This document shows, in pieces, positions 18,711 through 28,608 of a stretch of 64,000 bases of DNA; the first letter of the stretch is position 1; the number at the start of each line of letters is the position of its first letter. The translations under genes and the position numbers were made by a program. Source of the stretch: Nitrospirota bacterium (GTDB taxonomy: Bacteria; Nitrospirota; JACRHL01); the NCBI GenBank assembly GCA_029881725.1, contig JAOUMB010000007.1, forward strand, positions 1-64,000, in the 5' to 3' direction. The notes beneath the pieces were generated by a model that saw only the letters and a program-made list of their open reading frames with translations, did no database searches and was not told the DNA's origin.

Positions 18711-18746
18711 AAAAAAACCGGCCCCCCTGCGTGCAAAGGGGCCGGT
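18711..18746 (-). terminator. Rho-independent terminator of the HSP20 gene
   Basis: aaaaaaaccggccccc...ggggccggt; T-tract on the minus strand. Confidence 0.85.
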
Positions 18747-18770
18747 TGCGACGGGGTCACGCCCCTTCGG

Positions 18771-19226
18771 TTACGCGGCGGCGTCCACCAGTTTGGGCGC
18801 GGTGGTGCCAATGCCGATTTCGATGGTGCGCGGCTTCATGGATTCGGGCAGTTCGCGCTCCAGATTGATGGTCAGCAGGCCGTTCTCCAGGTCCGCCCCG
18901 GTCACCTTCACGTGATCCGCCAGGCGGAAACTTTGGTTAAAGCCACGCCGGGCGATTCCCCGGTGCAGGTATTCGCGCGCTTCCTCATGGGGACGTTCGG
19001 CGGTGACGGTCAACGCCTGCTCGCGCACCTCCAGCTTCAGGTCTTCACGGGAGAACCCGGCCACCGCCATGGTGATGCGGTAACGGTTTTCGCCGGTCAC
19101 CTCAATGTCGTAGGGTGGCCAGGACGGGGTACGGGCGGGCTCGGTCAGCGCCGAGTCCATCAGGCGCGCCAGACGGTCAAAACCGACCGTGGAACGGTAC
19201 AGGGGGGAAAAATCCAGATGGGTCAT
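18771..19226 (-). CDS. Small heat-shock protein, HSP20/IbpA type
   Basis: MTHLDFSPLYRSTVGFDRLARLMD... PPYDIEVTGENRYRITMAVAGFSREDLKLEVREQALTVTAER...YLHRGIARRGFNQSFRLADHV. Confidence 0.94.
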   Translation of the reverse strand: MTHLDFSPLYRSTVGFDRLARLMDSALTEPARTPSWPPYDIEVTGENRYRITMAVAGFSREDLKLEVREQALTVTAERPHEEAREYLHRGIARRGFNQSFRLADHVKVTGADLENGLLTINLERELPESMKPRTIEIGIGTTAPKLVDAAA

Positions 19227-19403
19227 GATGCATTCTCCTTGTGAGCAATGATCCGGCGCGATCCGGTGCACATCCGCCCCCGGTCGCGCGCACGGTTGTT
19301 TTTGCGGGCCCGAAATGGCACCCGCGGGAATGTTTTAATCACCTCCCGGTGGGCGTCAAGGGGGGAGCCGGACCGGTACAATAAAGGCGGGAGGCGTGAA
19401 TCC

Positions 19404-19739
19404 ATGCGCACGACATTCTGGTTGGGAGTGATCTTTTGCGCCGGATGGATGGCCGGGTGCGCCGGATTGGGCGCGCCGCCCGGACCGAGATCCACGGTGG
19501 TGGTGATTCCACAACCGGAGGGGCGCGCCTATGATTTCCTGGCCTATGTTTCCGACGCGGACCCTGGGATGGACGATGCCGACGCCCGCAGGCGCGCCGT
19601 CCGTCGCGCTATGAGCGGTCACTGCCATCCGGCCGAAATCATCGAGTTGTATGCCCATCCGGTCGGACCCCGATCGGGGGGCGGGGTGGTGCTTTCCTAC
19701 ACCGTTGCGGTCATCTGCCGTACTCCCGGTGAACGGTAA
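19404..19739 (+). CDS. Small lipoprotein, uncharacterised family (copy 1)
   Basis: MRTTFWLGVIFCAGWMAGCAG lipobox; shares QPEGR.Y...GHCHP..I.(E/D)LYAHPVG with 20748..21086. Confidence 0.8.
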   Translation: MRTTFWLGVIFCAGWMAGCAGLGAPPGPRSTVVVIPQPEGRAYDFLAYVSDADPGMDDADARRRAVRRAMSGHCHPAEIIELYAHPVGPRSGGGVVLSYTVAVICRTPGER

Positions 19740-20101
19740 CCGGTCGCGCGGTTTCCACCCACCACTGGATCACGGACAAATCTGCCCGCCTGTTCATCAA
19801 ATTCATGCCTCCCAGAGGAACTTTTCGCCTTTTTTCAGTGCCTTGTGATGGGGTGTTTGATCTCTGGTGTAACCACTTTAAAAACAGTGTGTTATGAGGA
19901 ATAAAAAATTGGAAAAGGGAGTTGACCGTCCTCGGGGAGGGGCGGTAGTGTGGAGTTTGGAGCGACCGGCCGGTTGCCGAAAATCAATACACATCCGCCG
20001 GAAAGGGGCTGTCTTTTTGGCCTCCTTCCGGTGCCTGTGCGACCGGAAACATTCGGGCGCGCCGCCCCCGTGCGGGGTTGTGTGCGAGAGGGGAGGTCGT
20101 T

Positions 20102-20581
20102 ATGAGTGAACGCTGCAATCGACTGATGGCTGGCACCGGAGCACTGGTGCTGGCCGGGTCTCTGGCGTGGGACGGGGCCGCCGCCGGAGCCCAGGAAATC
20201 CCGCCCATGGAGAAGCAGGCCGCGCCGTTCGGGCTGGAAAAGATCGACGTGGACGGGGTGCCCATGAGCCTGTACACCGAGGTGTGGGAGGGTGGTGGGA
20301 ATGGCACCACCACCGTGTTGCGGGTGATTGCCGGGGGGAGGGAGAAATTCCCCGGCAGGATTACCCTGGAAAAGGTGTGGTTTGTCAACGGGGAGCGGCG
20401 CGTGGTGGCGTCGATGCTGCCGGAGGTGGTTCCCGCGCCGGCCAACGAACAGATCCGCTGGGCCTCCGGGGTGGCCGATGCGGACGGAGACGGCGAGGTG
20501 GATCTGGTACTGCAACTGCGTGACGGAAGCACCCGCTACCTGCTGCGGGCCGCTGGCCAACCGGTACGCAGCCTGCCGTAG
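20102..20581 (+). CDS. Secreted protein with a DxDGDGxxDL calcium-loop-like motif, uncharacterised
   Basis: Signal-like N-terminus; GVADADGDGEVDLVLQLRDGSTRYLL. Confidence 0.7.
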   Translation: MSERCNRLMAGTGALVLAGSLAWDGAAAGAQEIPPMEKQAAPFGLEKIDVDGVPMSLYTEVWEGGGNGTTTVLRVIAGGREKFPGRITLEKVWFVNGERRVVASMLPEVVPAPANEQIRWASGVADADGDGEVDLVLQLRDGSTRYLLRAAGQPVRSLP

Positions 20582-20747
20582 CCCCCATCCCGCCACCAAC
20601 GCCCGGCGGTCTGGCGTTGGCCCGACGCACCGGGTGGTGGCGGGTGGGGAATAATCCGCAAAAACCGATGTATAGGGTTTCGTGCCCGAGGAAAAATAGG
20701 GTAGCATCCGGGCAGTGGTAGAACTGTTTCTCACGTAGGAGATGCAC

Positions 20748-21086
20748 ATGTCGGGACGTTTGTGGGCCGGTATGGGGTTGGTTGCCGCGGCGTTGATTGC
20801 CGCGTGCGGCGGGATGAATGTGTCGCTGGGACCCCCGGAGCCTACCACGGTGTTCGTCATCAAGCAGCCGGAAGGGCGGAAATACCATTATCTGGTGCAT
20901 GTGAGCAACGCCGACCGGAACATGGACGAACAGCGGAAACGCCACCGCAAGGTACGGGAGGCCCTGACCGGGCACTGCCACCCGGATCAAATCGTCGACC
21001 TGTATGCCCATCCGGTGGGGGTGCGGGAACAGACGGGTGCGCCGCTCCTGTCATACACCGTCGGCGTGGTGTGTGCGGAGCCCTAG
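20748..21086 (+). CDS. Small lipoprotein, uncharacterised family (copy 2)
   Basis: MSGRLWAGMGLVAAALIAACGG lipobox; paralog of 19404..19739. Confidence 0.8.
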   Translation: MSGRLWAGMGLVAAALIAACGGMNVSLGPPEPTTVFVIKQPEGRKYHYLVHVSNADRNMDEQRKRHRKVREALTGHCHPDQIVDLYAHPVGVREQTGAPLLSYTVGVVCAEP

Positions 21087-21147
21087 CTTGTAGGGTGCCG
21101 CCAGCTCCCACTCCGGATCAGGGATGGAGGTTTGCGAGCGCAGCGGC

Positions 21148-21624
21148 CTATGGATGGCACCCGGCCAGGTGCACCGGCGGGTCGTCCCCTTCCAGCGTTA
21201 GTTCCAGCCGCCGTTCGTCCCCCTGGGCGGGGATGATGCGGATGTGAAGGGTGTCCGGGGGTAGGTGCTCGCCGCCCCTTTCCGGCCACTCGATGACGGT
21301 CACGCCGGGGCCGTCCACCTCCTCGAACAATTCTAGGTGCTCCAGTTCCAGCGGGCTGTCTACCCGGTACAGATCCACATGATAGAGCGGCAGTCGTCCA
21401 TGGTGGATGGCCTGCAAGGTGAACGTGGGGCTGGTCACCTGCCGCGGGTCGATGCCCAGGCCGCGGGCGATGCCTTTGGTCAGGTGGGTTTTGCCCGCGC
21501 CCAACGGGCCGGAGAGCAGAATCACTTCGCCGCCACGGCAGGCTGCGCCCAGGGCCGCGCCAAAATCGGCGGTCGCCTCCGGACTGGTGGTGGAACGGGT
21601 GTGGACCCGGCTCACGGAACTCAA
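21148..21624 (-). CDS. tsaE: tRNA threonylcarbamoyladenosine biosynthesis ATPase
   Basis: LLSGPLGAGKTHLTKGIARGLGI, VTSPTFTL, LYHVDLYR. Confidence 0.95.
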   Translation of the reverse strand: MSSVSRVHTRSTTSPEATADFGAALGAACRGGEVILLSGPLGAGKTHLTKGIARGLGIDPRQVTSPTFTLQAIHHGRLPLYHVDLYRVDSPLELEHLELFEEVDGPGVTVIEWPERGGEHLPPDTLHIRIIPAQGDERRLELTLEGDDPPVHLAGCHP

Positions 21625-21643
21625 GTCAACTGGATCGGGTGAA

Positions 21644-22315
21644 TCAGGCGCCGGCGGTGGCCGTAACCGGGGTTCCGGGGGCGGTGGTGGAGGCTGTCTT
21701 CGCTGAGAATTCCTCCAGATGGATGGCCAGCGAGATCATGCGGCGGATTTCGCCTTCCAGCCGTTCCGGGTCCAGGTCCTTGGGGCCGCCGTAGGGACGG
21801 CCCACGGTCACCGCATCGGGGCCCATCACCACCTGCGGGTACCGGTGCAGGGCGGTCAGGAACGGGGAGACACCGCCGGTGGCGAACAGGGCGCGGGTGT
21901 GGGCCTCGTCGGTGGAATAGACGTAGCGGCCCGGCATCAGGTCGGGCAGGTAGTCCCCCGCCGCGTCGTTGAAGGAGCCCTTGTCCGGGGTTTTGGCGAA
22001 AAAGCCTTCCTGCATCACCAGCGTGGCGGCGGGCAGGCGGGTGGGGGTGGCCAGCAGCAGATAGACGATATCGGAGGTTTTGCGGTGCCCTTCGGAGAGG
22101 TGGTAGAACACCTCCACCGGACGTCCATCCACGGTAGCGGACATGTGCGGATAGTGCATGCGGCTGGGCTGGGTGACGGTGCCGTTCAGGCGTTCGGCGG
22201 CGGTGTGGAACAACTCGCCCATCTTCTTTTTGCCGCGGCTGCCGTAATACACCATGGAAGCCACCATGGCCACCAGCAGAATGGCCAGCATGATGACCAC
22301 GTTCACAAACGTCAT
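21644..22315 (-). CDS. Membrane-anchored hypothetical protein
   Basis: One N-terminal TM helix MTFVNVVIMLAILLVAMVASMVYYG, then soluble domain; family not recognised. Confidence 0.75.
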   Translation of the reverse strand: MTFVNVVIMLAILLVAMVASMVYYGSRGKKKMGELFHTAAERLNGTVTQPSRMHYPHMSATVDGRPVEVFYHLSEGHRKTSDIVYLLLATPTRLPAATLVMQEGFFAKTPDKGSFNDAAGDYLPDLMPGRYVYSTDEAHTRALFATGGVSPFLTALHRYPQVVMGPDAVTVGRPYGGPKDLDPERLEGEIRRMISLAIHLEEFSAKTASTTAPGTPVTATAGA

Positions 22316-22390
22316 GTCACATCCTCACAGGTCGGGAAACGGATTTTTCAGTACCGGATATTGTTTCACGAAAGTTCGGATCGGGCAAAT

Positions 22391-23980
22391 TTACCCCATG
22401 GGGGACACGGTGAGCACCGGCTCCGGCACGTCGCCATCCGCCAGTCGCGCCATGCTGCGCGGCACGCGGCGGGCCAGCACGCTGGCTGCAAGGCCCGCCG
22501 GGAAGCGTTTTTCGGTCCACAGATCGGCGGTCAGGCCGTGCAGGTAGACCCCCAGGCACGCGGCCTCGGCGGCCCCCATGCCCTGGGCCAGCAGGGCGCC
22601 GATCATTCCCGCCAGCACGTCACCGGTGCCGCCACTGGCCAGCGCCGGGCCGCCACTGGAGTTGATCCAGATGCCGCCGAACGGATCGGCAATGACGGTG
22701 TGCGCGCCCTTCAGCACCACCACCGCCTCCAGTTTGGAGGCCAGGTTCCGCGCCGAATGAATGCGGTCCTCCTGCACCTCCGCCACCGTGGTGTCCAGCA
22801 GCCGGGCCAGTTCACCCGGATGGGGGGTGACCACGGTGGGCACCGGGCGGGTGGGAAAGCCCTCCAGATGCCCCACCCAGGCGTTCAGGCCGTCCGCGTC
22901 CAGCACCAGCGGGCCGTCCACCTGCCGCACAAAGGCGCGCGCCAGTGTGAAGGCTTCCTCCGCCTGTCCCAGCCCGGGGCCGAACACGGTTACCGAGCGC
23001 TCCATGGAGGCTTCCACCAGTGGCTCCAGCGCCGCGGCGGATAGCCCTCCGGTGGCGGTTTCCGGCAGGGGCAGGGTCATGGCCTCGGTGAGCTTCTTTT
23101 CCATCACCGGGTTGTGGCGCTCGGGGATGGCGGCGGTGACCAGCCCGGCGCCGGTGCACAGGGCGCCGGTGGCGGCCAGGGCCACGGCACCGGTCATGCC
23201 GGTGCTGCCGCCGGCCACCAGCACATGGCCGAAGCTGCCCTTGTGGGAATCGGCGGGGCGGTCGGGCAGCCACAGGCTGGCAATCTGCGGGGTGATCAGG
23301 CGCACGTTGCCCGCGTGCTTGACCACCACGTCCTCCGGGATACCGATGTCGGCCACCACCAACTTGCCGGTGAGCGCGCCGCCCTCGCCCAGAAAATGGC
23401 CCAGTTTGGGGGCACCGAAGGTGACCGTCAGGTCGGCGCGCACGGCGCTGCCCATCACCTGACCGGTGTCGGCGTTGACCCCGGTGGGCAGGTCCACCGC
23501 CAGCACCGCCCGCCCGGACTGGTTCACCTTGGCCACCCAGGCGCCGATATTGCCCTTGAGCGGTTTCGACAGGCCGGTGCCAAGCAGGGCGTCGATCACC
23601 AGATCGGCTCCATCGATTTCCTGCGCCAGCCGCTTGCCGGTGATTTCGCTGGCGGGGAATACGTTGCCGCCCAGGTTGGCCCACACTTCCATGTGGGTGC
23701 GGGCGTCGCCCGCCAGATCGGTGGGGTGACCGGCCAGAAACACGTCCACGTCGTATCCGGCGTTCCGCAGGTGGCGGGCGGTCACGAAACCGTCGCCGCC
23801 GTTATTGCCGCTTCCGCACAGCACCACCACCCGCTGGCCGCCCTGTTCCTCCAGCCACGAGGCGGCGGCGGCCGCCGTAAGGGTGCCCGCATGTTCCATC
23901 AGAATCAGGCCGGGCAGGCCGATGGTTTCGATGGTTTCCTTGTCCATGGCCTGCATCTGGGCGGCGGTGACTGCGTACAC
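22391..23980 (-). CDS. nnrD: Bifunctional NAD(P)H-hydrate epimerase / ADP-dependent NAD(P)H-hydrate dehydratase
   Basis: MEHAGTLTAAAA, CGSGNNGGDGFVTARHL (YjeF_N) and TVVTPHPGELARLL, ASGGTGDVLAGMIGALLAQG (YjeF_C). Confidence 0.95.
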   Translation of the reverse strand: MYAVTAAQMQAMDKETIETIGLPGLILMEHAGTLTAAAAASWLEEQGGQRVVVLCGSGNNGGDGFVTARHLRNAGYDVDVFLAGHPTDLAGDARTHMEVWANLGGNVFPASEITGKRLAQEIDGADLVIDALLGTGLSKPLKGNIGAWVAKVNQSGRAVLAVDLPTGVNADTGQVMGSAVRADLTVTFGAPKLGHFLGEGGALTGKLVVADIGIPEDVVVKHAGNVRLITPQIASLWLPDRPADSHKGSFGHVLVAGGSTGMTGAVALAATGALCTGAGLVTAAIPERHNPVMEKKLTEAMTLPLPETATGGLSAAALEPLVEASMERSVTVFGPGLGQAEEAFTLARAFVRQVDGPLVLDADGLNAWVGHLEGFPTRPVPTVVTPHPGELARLLDTTVAEVQEDRIHSARNLASKLEAVVVLKGAHTVIADPFGGIWINSSGGPALASGGTGDVLAGMIGALLAQGMGAAEAACLGVYLHGLTADLWTEKRFPAGLAASVLARRVPRSMARLADGDVPEPVLTVSPMG

Positions 23981-24003
23981 GGATGTTCCCCTCGTTAAAA
24001 AGA

Positions 24004-24384
24004 TCAGTTGCCTTCCAGCACCACCTGGGCGGCGGACAGGTCGGTATCGTGGGTGATGGTGCAGTGTATCCGGGTAACGCCGATGGCTTGTGCCCGTTCG
24101 GCGGCTTTGCCGGACAGGGTGACCTCCGGCTTGCCCCGTTCATCGTGCCCCACCTGAATGTCGCGCCAGCCGATGCCGCCGGAAAACCCGGTGCCCAGCG
24201 CCTTCACCAGCGACTCCTTGACCGCCCACATGCCCGCATAGTGCAGCGGGGCGTGGGGCTTGGGGTCGCAATAGGCGCGTTCCGACTCGGTGAAGATGCG
24301 CTTTTTAAAGCGCTCGCCGTGTTTCCGGATGGCGTCCTCGATGCGGCTACGCTGCACCAGATCCATGCCCAGTCCCACGATCAT
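24004..24384 (-). CDS. acpS: Holo-[acyl-carrier-protein] synthase
   Basis: MIVGLGMDLVQRSRIEDAI..., GMWAVKESLVKALGTGF. Confidence 0.95.
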   Translation of the reverse strand: MIVGLGMDLVQRSRIEDAIRKHGERFKKRIFTESERAYCDPKPHAPLHYAGMWAVKESLVKALGTGFSGGIGWRDIQVGHDERGKPEVTLSGKAAERAQAIGVTRIHCTITHDTDLSAAQVVLEGN

Positions 24385-24385
24385 G

Positions 24386-25099
24386 TCAGTGCGGAATCAG
24401 CGCGCGCATGTCGCGCACCGCCCGGTCCAGCCCGTGGAACATGGCCCGCGCCATGATGCTGTGGCCGATGTTGAATTCGGTGATTTCCGGGATGCGGGTG
24501 AGCGGCTGGATGTTGTGATAGTCCAGCCCGTGCCCGGCGTTCACGCCCATGCCCAGCGCGGCGGCCAGCAGCGCGGCCTCCCGGATGCGCTCCAGTTCCT
24601 TGTCCTGCTCGGCCCCGTGCAGGTTGGCATAGTTGCCGGTGTGGATCTCCACAAAATCCGCCCCCGCGTCGCGGCACGCCTTGATCTGCTCTCCCGACGG
24701 TTCCACGAACATGGACACGATGATGCCCGCGTCTTTCAGCCTGGCGATGCGCGGGGTCAGGTCCGCCTGTTGCCCAGCCACATCAAGGCCTCCCTCGGTG
24801 GTCAGTTCGGCGCGTTTTTCCGGCACGATGGTGCAGATGGCGGGGCGCAGTTCGCATGCGATGCCGATCATCTCGTCGGTGGCGGCCATTTCCATGTCCA
24901 GCCGGGTTTTGACGGACTCGGCCAGCAGGCGCAGGTCGCGGTCCTGCACGTGGCGGCGGTCTTCGCGCAGGTGGGCGACGATGCTTTCGGCCCCGGCCAT
25001 TTCGCAGATGGCGGCGGCGGTGACCGGGTCCGGCTCCACGCCGCCCCGTGCCTGGCGCACGGTGGCCACGTGATCCACATTGACGCCCAGTTTGGCCAT
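24386..25099 (-). CDS. pdxJ: Pyridoxine 5'-phosphate synthase
   Basis: MAKLGVNVDHVATVRQARGGVEPDPVTAA; HTGNYANLH; AGHGLDYHN. Confidence 0.97.
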   Translation of the reverse strand: MAKLGVNVDHVATVRQARGGVEPDPVTAAAICEMAGAESIVAHLREDRRHVQDRDLRLLAESVKTRLDMEMAATDEMIGIACELRPAICTIVPEKRAELTTEGGLDVAGQQADLTPRIARLKDAGIIVSMFVEPSGEQIKACRDAGADFVEIHTGNYANLHGAEQDKELERIREAALLAAALGMGVNAGHGLDYHNIQPLTRIPEITEFNIGHSIMARAMFHGLDRAVRDMRALIPH

Positions 25100-25207
25100 T
25101 GGGTGTGCTCCTCGGTAAAACAGGCCGCCCCGATGGCGGCGGTGGGCATTATCGCACAGGTGGCCCGGTACCACCGTAATGACGACCTGCCCTTCCCCAC
25201 CACCTTG

Positions 25208-25241
25208 CCGTCAGCAAATATGGCCGTGCGCCGAGCACCCC
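25208..25241 (+). repeat. Dispersed REP-like repeat, copy A
   Basis: ccgtcagcaaatatggccgtgcgccgagcacccc. Confidence 0.6.
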
Positions 25242-25593
25242 TAGCAAGCTGCGGTTTAAACCAATGGATCGTGTGGTGTGTTATGTACATGAACTGGCTG
25301 TTTTTCATGAAAAATCGATTGTGATCCATTTCGCAGACTGATATAAATCTGCCCTGTTGTGTTGACACTTAACATTCGCGCGGGGTCGCGTGGGTGTGGC
25401 GGGTGCTGTTTCACGGACGGGATGGCCCTCGCAAAAAACCGGGCTGCCGGGGATTTTTGTCATTTCAGAAATTCCCGGCGAAACGTAACGAGTGGTCGCC
25501 ACCCGACGGGTCGGGCTGTTGCGGGGAAATTCCGCAGGGCTGGTGGGATTGGCGTGCCGTCCGGCTCATCTGTAATTGGGGTTTTAGAAAATC

Positions 25594-28395
25594 ATGAATC
25601 GTTTTTTTGTCGGGCTGTTTGCCCTGGTGGCGGGGTGCGTTTTGTCGTCCGGCCTGGCGTGGGCCAACACGGCGCCCACTCCGGCGGATGACGCCCCGGC
25701 GGCTACCCAGAACGCCAGCACCGTGCTGGATGTATTGAGCAACGACACCGATCCGGAGGGCGACGCCCTGACCGTGGTGTCCATCACCCAGCCGGCCACC
25801 GGCAGCGCCGTGCTCAACGCCGACGGTACCATCACTTACACGGTGGGTGACTGGTACGGCGGCGACAGCTTTACCTACACCGTGTCCGACCCCCTGGGTG
25901 CCAGCGCCACCGCGACGGTGAACGTGCAGGTGAATCCGCAACTTTATCCGGTGATGTGGGTGGGCACGGTAAACGTGACCACCAACACGGGCGGCTGGAT
26001 GGCCAAGAACGCCGGTGGCAACAACTGGAACGCCGGTGGCCGCTCCGGGCAGACCATCACCGGCGACGGCGGCATGCAGGTGACCGTGGGGGCGTGGACC
26101 TTCGTGATGAGCGTGGGCCTGTCGGCCAGCAAGACCAGCTACTCGGTCAATTCGCTGAACTACGGCTTCTACTTCGGCAACAGCGACACCGTGCAGGTTC
26201 GTGAGCCGGGAGTGTTGATCAACCTGCCCACCCGTGTGGCGGGAGAGGTGTTCCGGGTGGAGCGGCGGGGCAACAGCGTGGTGTACCTGCGCAACGGCGC
26301 GGTGATCCGCACCAGCCCCACCCCCTCCAGCGGCGCGCTGATCGTGGATGGCTCCATCTACACCCAGGGGCGCGGCATGACCGTCTACACGTATGCCATC
26401 AACCGGGATACCACGCCGCCGGCGATTTCCCAGGGCGCCATCGCCACCGACCCGCAAACGGTAATCGTGCGGTCGGCCACCGATGAGTATGCCCGGCACA
26501 CCGTCCGCTGGGGCGTGGCCTCGGCCACCGAAAACCAGAAGGTGGTCAACACGGGCGCCACGGGCCACGTGGACGCGCTGACGGGGCTGTCCGCGGACAC
26601 CACCTATACCTATCAGGTGGAGGCGACGGACGGCTGGGGCAACACGGCCATCAGCCCGGAGTGGCAGTTCACCACCGATCCGCAGTGGCCGGTGGAAGCG
26701 GTCACGTGGGCGGTAATCCCGGGGGCGGGGATCACCAAATATGCGTCGTCGAAGTCCATTTTGGCGGACGGGGGGGTGGAATTCATCGTTCCCGCCTCCA
26801 CCTCGTTCACCGTTGGCCTGGACAAGGGAATTTCCACGTCCAATTACTTCCACTACGGGTTCATCGTGGGGGGGTCGAGTTACCGGTTCTTCGATAACGG
26901 GTCCCTTTACAATACCTACCTCACCATCCCGAATCAGGGAGGTGGGACCAACACGTTCCGCGTGGAGCGGATCGGCACCGACATGGTGTATTCGATCAAC
27001 GGCGTGGTGGTGAGGATCAGCAGCGAACTGACCGGCACGGAATTGTATGGCGCGACCACGACAACGTCGCTCAGCGCCACAATGTCCTTCGACCACACGG
27101 CGCCGGTGGCGTCCGACCTGCCGGTGAGCACCGACGAGGACACCGCCGCGGCCTTTGCGCTGCCGGTGACCGACGCGGAAGGGGATGCCCTGACCTATGA
27201 ACTGGTCAGCGCCCCCGCCCACGGCGGCGTGGTGATTGCCGCGAACGGCACCGCCACCTACACGCCGGGTGCCGACTACAACGGCGCGGACAGCTTCAGC
27301 TACCGCGCCAGCGATTCGTGGTTCACCAGCAACACCGGCACGGTAAGCGTGACGGTGAACCCGGTCAACGACGCGCCGGTGATGGGCGCGCTGTCGGCCG
27401 CAGTGATCGACGAGACCGGCATGAGCGTGATCTCCGCGTCGGCCTTCGACATGGAGGGCGACGCCCTGACCTACGCCGCCGATTGCGATGGCAACGGCAC
27501 GTTCGAGTCGGGACTGGTCTGCTCCTACCCTGACAACGGCATCTATCCGGTGCCCGTGCAGGTGTCGGACGGCGCCCTGACCGACACCGGCGTGGTGGAG
27601 GTGACGGTGAACAACGTGGCGCCGGTCATCGTCGGCGTTGCCGCGCCCATTGTGCCGCAGTACCTGTCCAATCCGGTAACGGTGTCGGTGGGCTTTGGCG
27701 ACGTGAGCCCGGCGGACACAACCTTCACCGTGTCCTACATCTGGGATGAGGACAACCCGGCCTCGCCGGTGGACACCTTCACCGGTGTTACGGCCGCGTG
27801 GGATGCCGCCTCCGGCATGGTGCTGGGCAGCCACAGTGCTTCCCACACCTATGCGGAGAACGGCGGCTATTCCGTGGAGGTGGTGGTGACCGACAAGGAC
27901 GGTGGCGTGGTGTTGCAGCAGCACTACTTCATCACCGTCTACGACGAGAGCCAGGGGCACATCACCGCGGGCGGTTGGTTCAGCGACATCACCGGCACGG
28001 TGCGGTTCGGCTTCGCCAGCGTCTACCCGCTGGGGCAGACCACCTCCACCATGCACGGCGACATCCACCACGATGCGCTGGGCATCGACTTCCACATGAA
28101 CCCCAATGTGGAATGGGTGGTGCTGGCCAACGACGAGTCGCGCTTCACCGGTACCGGCTACATGGAGACCGACCCCACCACGGAGTTGAACTTCATGCTG
28201 TCGATGATCGACGCCGATCAGCCCAACGCCAAGGCGCCGATTGATGCCATTCGCGTGAAGATCTGGCAGGTGCTGCCTGATACCAGCGAGGTGGTGCTTT
28301 ACGACTCCCAGCCCGGCGAAGGGAACTCTGTTGATCCCACCGCCGTGCTGGATGGCGTAACCGGCGACGGAGCCACCAGCATCAGCCGCAACTAG
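25594..28395 (+). CDS. Large secreted protein with cadherin-like/Big-type and PKD-like repeats
   Basis: Signal peptide ...GLAWA; LDVLSNDTDPEGDALTVVSITQPATGSAVLNADGTITYT; second cadherin-like domain near 27100-27360; internal duplicated FRVERxGxxVVYxxNGxVxR domains. Confidence 0.85.
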   Translation: MNRFFVGLFALVAGCVLSSGLAWANTAPTPADDAPAATQNASTVLDVLSNDTDPEGDALTVVSITQPATGSAVLNADGTITYTVGDWYGGDSFTYTVSDPLGASATATVNVQVNPQLYPVMWVGTVNVTTNTGGWMAKNAGGNNWNAGGRSGQTITGDGGMQVTVGAWTFVMSVGLSASKTSYSVNSLNYGFYFGNSDTVQVREPGVLINLPTRVAGEVFRVERRGNSVVYLRNGAVIRTSPTPSSGALIVDGSIYTQGRGMTVYTYAINRDTTPPAISQGAIATDPQTVIVRSATDEYARHTVRWGVASATENQKVVNTGATGHVDALTGLSADTTYTYQVEATDGWGNTAISPEWQFTTDPQWPVEAVTWAVIPGAGITKYASSKSILADGGVEFIVPASTSFTVGLDKGISTSNYFHYGFIVGGSSYRFFDNGSLYNTYLTIPNQGGGTNTFRVERIGTDMVYSINGVVVRISSELTGTELYGATTTTSLSATMSFDHTAPVASDLPVSTDEDTAAAFALPVTDAEGDALTYELVSAPAHGGVVIAANGTATYTPGADYNGADSFSYRASDSWFTSNTGTVSVTVNPVNDAPVMGALSAAVIDETGMSVISASAFDMEGDALTYAADCDGNGTFESGLVCSYPDNGIYPVPVQVSDGALTDTGVVEVTVNNVAPVIVGVAAPIVPQYLSNPVTVSVGFGDVSPADTTFTVSYIWDEDNPASPVDTFTGVTAAWDAASGMVLGSHSASHTYAENGGYSVEVVVTDKDGGVVLQQHYFITVYDESQGHITAGGWFSDITGTVRFGFASVYPLGQTTSTMHGDIHHDALGIDFHMNPNVEWVVLANDESRFTGTGYMETDPTTELNFMLSMIDADQPNAKAPIDAIRVKIWQVLPDTSEVVLYDSQPGEGNSVDPTAVLDGVTGDGATSISRN

Positions 28396-28448
28396 CGGGC
28401 ATGGCCCGCTCCCGTATCCACCAGGATATGGGACCACTGGAAGGCGAC

Positions 28449-28480
28449 AGGCCTCCACCCCGGTCACGGGGTGGGGGCCT
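28449..28480 (+). terminator. Hairpin terminator after the secreted protein
   Basis: aggcctccaccccg / cggggtgggggcct followed by cctttcc. Confidence 0.6.
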
Positions 28481-28526
28481 CCTTTCCACTTGATTTCAAA
28501 GAACAACAATTGCCCTGTGCCCTGTC

Positions 28527-28608
28527 CACGCCAGTGGATATCGCCGTGCGCGGAGCACCCCACGGAACGGTACCGTCACGCCAGTGAGTATCGCCGTGCG
28601 CGGAGCAC
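28527..28608 (+). repeat. Dispersed REP-like repeat, copies B and C (direct, 50-nt period)
   Basis: cacgccagtggatatcgccgtgcgcggagcac and cacgccagtgagtatcgccgtgcgcggagcac. Confidence 0.75.

Noticed and set aside
25465-28563. 1032-aa minus-strand ORF antisense to the cadherin-like protein
   Set aside because: His/Gly/Arg-rich shadow translation typical of high-GC DNA; the + strand has signal peptide and coherent domains
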